This document shows, piece after piece, positions 63,982 to 64,000 of a stretch of DNA of 64,000 bases. The stretch spans positions 533,001-597,000 of the forward strand of contig NW_026704061.1 in NCBI RefSeq assembly GCF_958295425.1, read 5' to 3'. This DNA is from Solea solea (lineage: Eukaryota > Chordata > Actinopteri > Pleuronectiformes > Soleidae). Below the pieces are notes generated by a model. The model searched no databases. It was not told the origin of the DNA and was given only the letters and a program-made list of their open reading frames with translations. The translations under genes were made by a program, and so were the position numbers. Positions within the stretch are counted from its first letter, which is position 1; the number at the start of each line of letters is the position of its first letter.

Positions 63982-64000
63982 ATAAGATTTTAACTTTATT
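63982..64000 (+). repeat. Partial monomer cut by window edge
   Basis: Nineteen bases of a 'GATTTTAAC' type monomer. The array clearly continues past the window. Confidence 0.95.

Larger units (their letters stand above)
1..64000 (+). repeat. Tandem satellite array, ~176-bp monomer, whole window
   Basis: Every part of the window aligns to one monomer; about 368 full copies follow head to tail in one orientation with no inversion and no foreign insertion. Lengths are mostly 176 bp, with recurrent 175, 168 and 165 bp classes and rare 177, 174, 169 and 153 bp copies. Composition of the canonical copy is about 31% G+C, with A far exceeding T on the + strand. The monomer length and HOR organisation fit a centromeric or pericentromeric eukaryotic satellite (known property of such arrays). 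The sequence alone cannot show that it binds the centromeric histone. The family is not one I recognise. Strand is nominal. Confidence 0.98.

Noticed and set aside
1..64000. CRISPR array
   Set aside because: The period is about 176 bp, all of it repeated, with no unique spacers and no cas genes.
1..64000. CENP-B box
   Set aside because: The TTCG and CGGG halves occur only in rare variants (for example TTATTCGTGAGG at about 30090 and 58190, TTACGGGAC in others), not together, and the equivalent positions are too far apart for the known 17-bp box.
1..64000. Transposable element, LTR or retrovirus insertion
   Set aside because: Monomer spacing is continuous through the window. The largest departure is a 23-bp loss. 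No inserted sequence, target-site duplication or polyprotein frame exists.
1..64000. Telomeric repeats, rRNA or tRNA genes
   Set aside because: No TTAGGG/TTTAGGG-type runs and no conserved RNA-gene motifs were seen on either strand.
1..64000. Species assignment from the monomer
   Set aside because: The length of 176 bp is shared by many plant and animal satellites, and I cannot match the sequence to a named family from memory. A search of satellite libraries would decide.
1..64000. TATA-like promoters in 'CATATAACTATATCTTATAAG'
   Set aside because: AT-rich words of this kind are expected by composition and recur in about half of the monomers. Nothing downstream indicates a transcript.

Overview
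The whole 64 kb window is one uninterrupted tandem satellite-DNA array. I walked it end to end and count about 368 complete monomers plus a 19-base partial copy at the right edge, all in the same orientation. I found no unique sequence, transposon, RNA gene or credible coding region. The canonical monomer (for example 60462-60637) is 176 bp, about 31% G+C, strongly A-rich on the + strand (about 44% A against 25% T). Monomer lengths are 165, 168, 174, 175, 176 and 177 bp, with single outliers of 153 and 169 bp. A nucleosome-sized AT-rich monomer organised into multimeric higher-order repeats (HORs) is typical of eukaryotic centromeric or pericentromeric satellites. I do not recognise the monomer. 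It is not human alpha satellite or the Arabidopsis 178-bp repeat as I know them, so I do not name a species. A plant or an animal is equally possible.

The array falls into three domains with different diagnostic variants. Domain I (1 to about 26.2 kb) is marked by a 165-bp monomer with 'AAAAGTAAAA' and by 168-bp monomers carrying an internal deletion. Its left part (1-16201) is highly homogeneous: HOR units of 5, 6, 7 and 9 monomers (852, 1017, 1204 and 1536 bp) alternate in an order that itself repeats (7-6-6-9 at 3926-8699, 7-6-5-9 at 9717-14325), giving a third level of organisation near 4.6-4.8 kb. From 16202 to 26210 the same monomer types are shuffled into a mosaic. Domain II (about 26.2 to 46 kb) starts with diverged monomers, then shows 1054-bp and 705-bp tandem duplications. 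It ends in a 15-monomer, 2635-bp HOR present in two complete copies plus one 14-monomer copy (37446-45174). Its hallmark is a monomer with 'GGGCGAGGAG'. Domain III (about 46 to 64 kb) has almost invariant length: 98 consecutive monomers of exactly 176 bp from 46734 to 63981. It contains a 12-monomer, 2112-bp HOR (53950-58173, with a partial third copy) and smaller 704-bp and 528-bp duplications.

There are no genes working together here. What can be read is the history of the array: microhomology-flanked deletions that created the short monomer classes, recombination between two alternative monomer tails, and several independent rounds of local amplification by unequal exchange. A 12-bp perfect palindrome (ATCTTATAAGAT) recurs at nearly every monomer junction, and A-tracts recur at roughly helical spacing. 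Both could matter for chromatin, but that is inference. Monomer start is set arbitrarily at 'ATAAGAT'.
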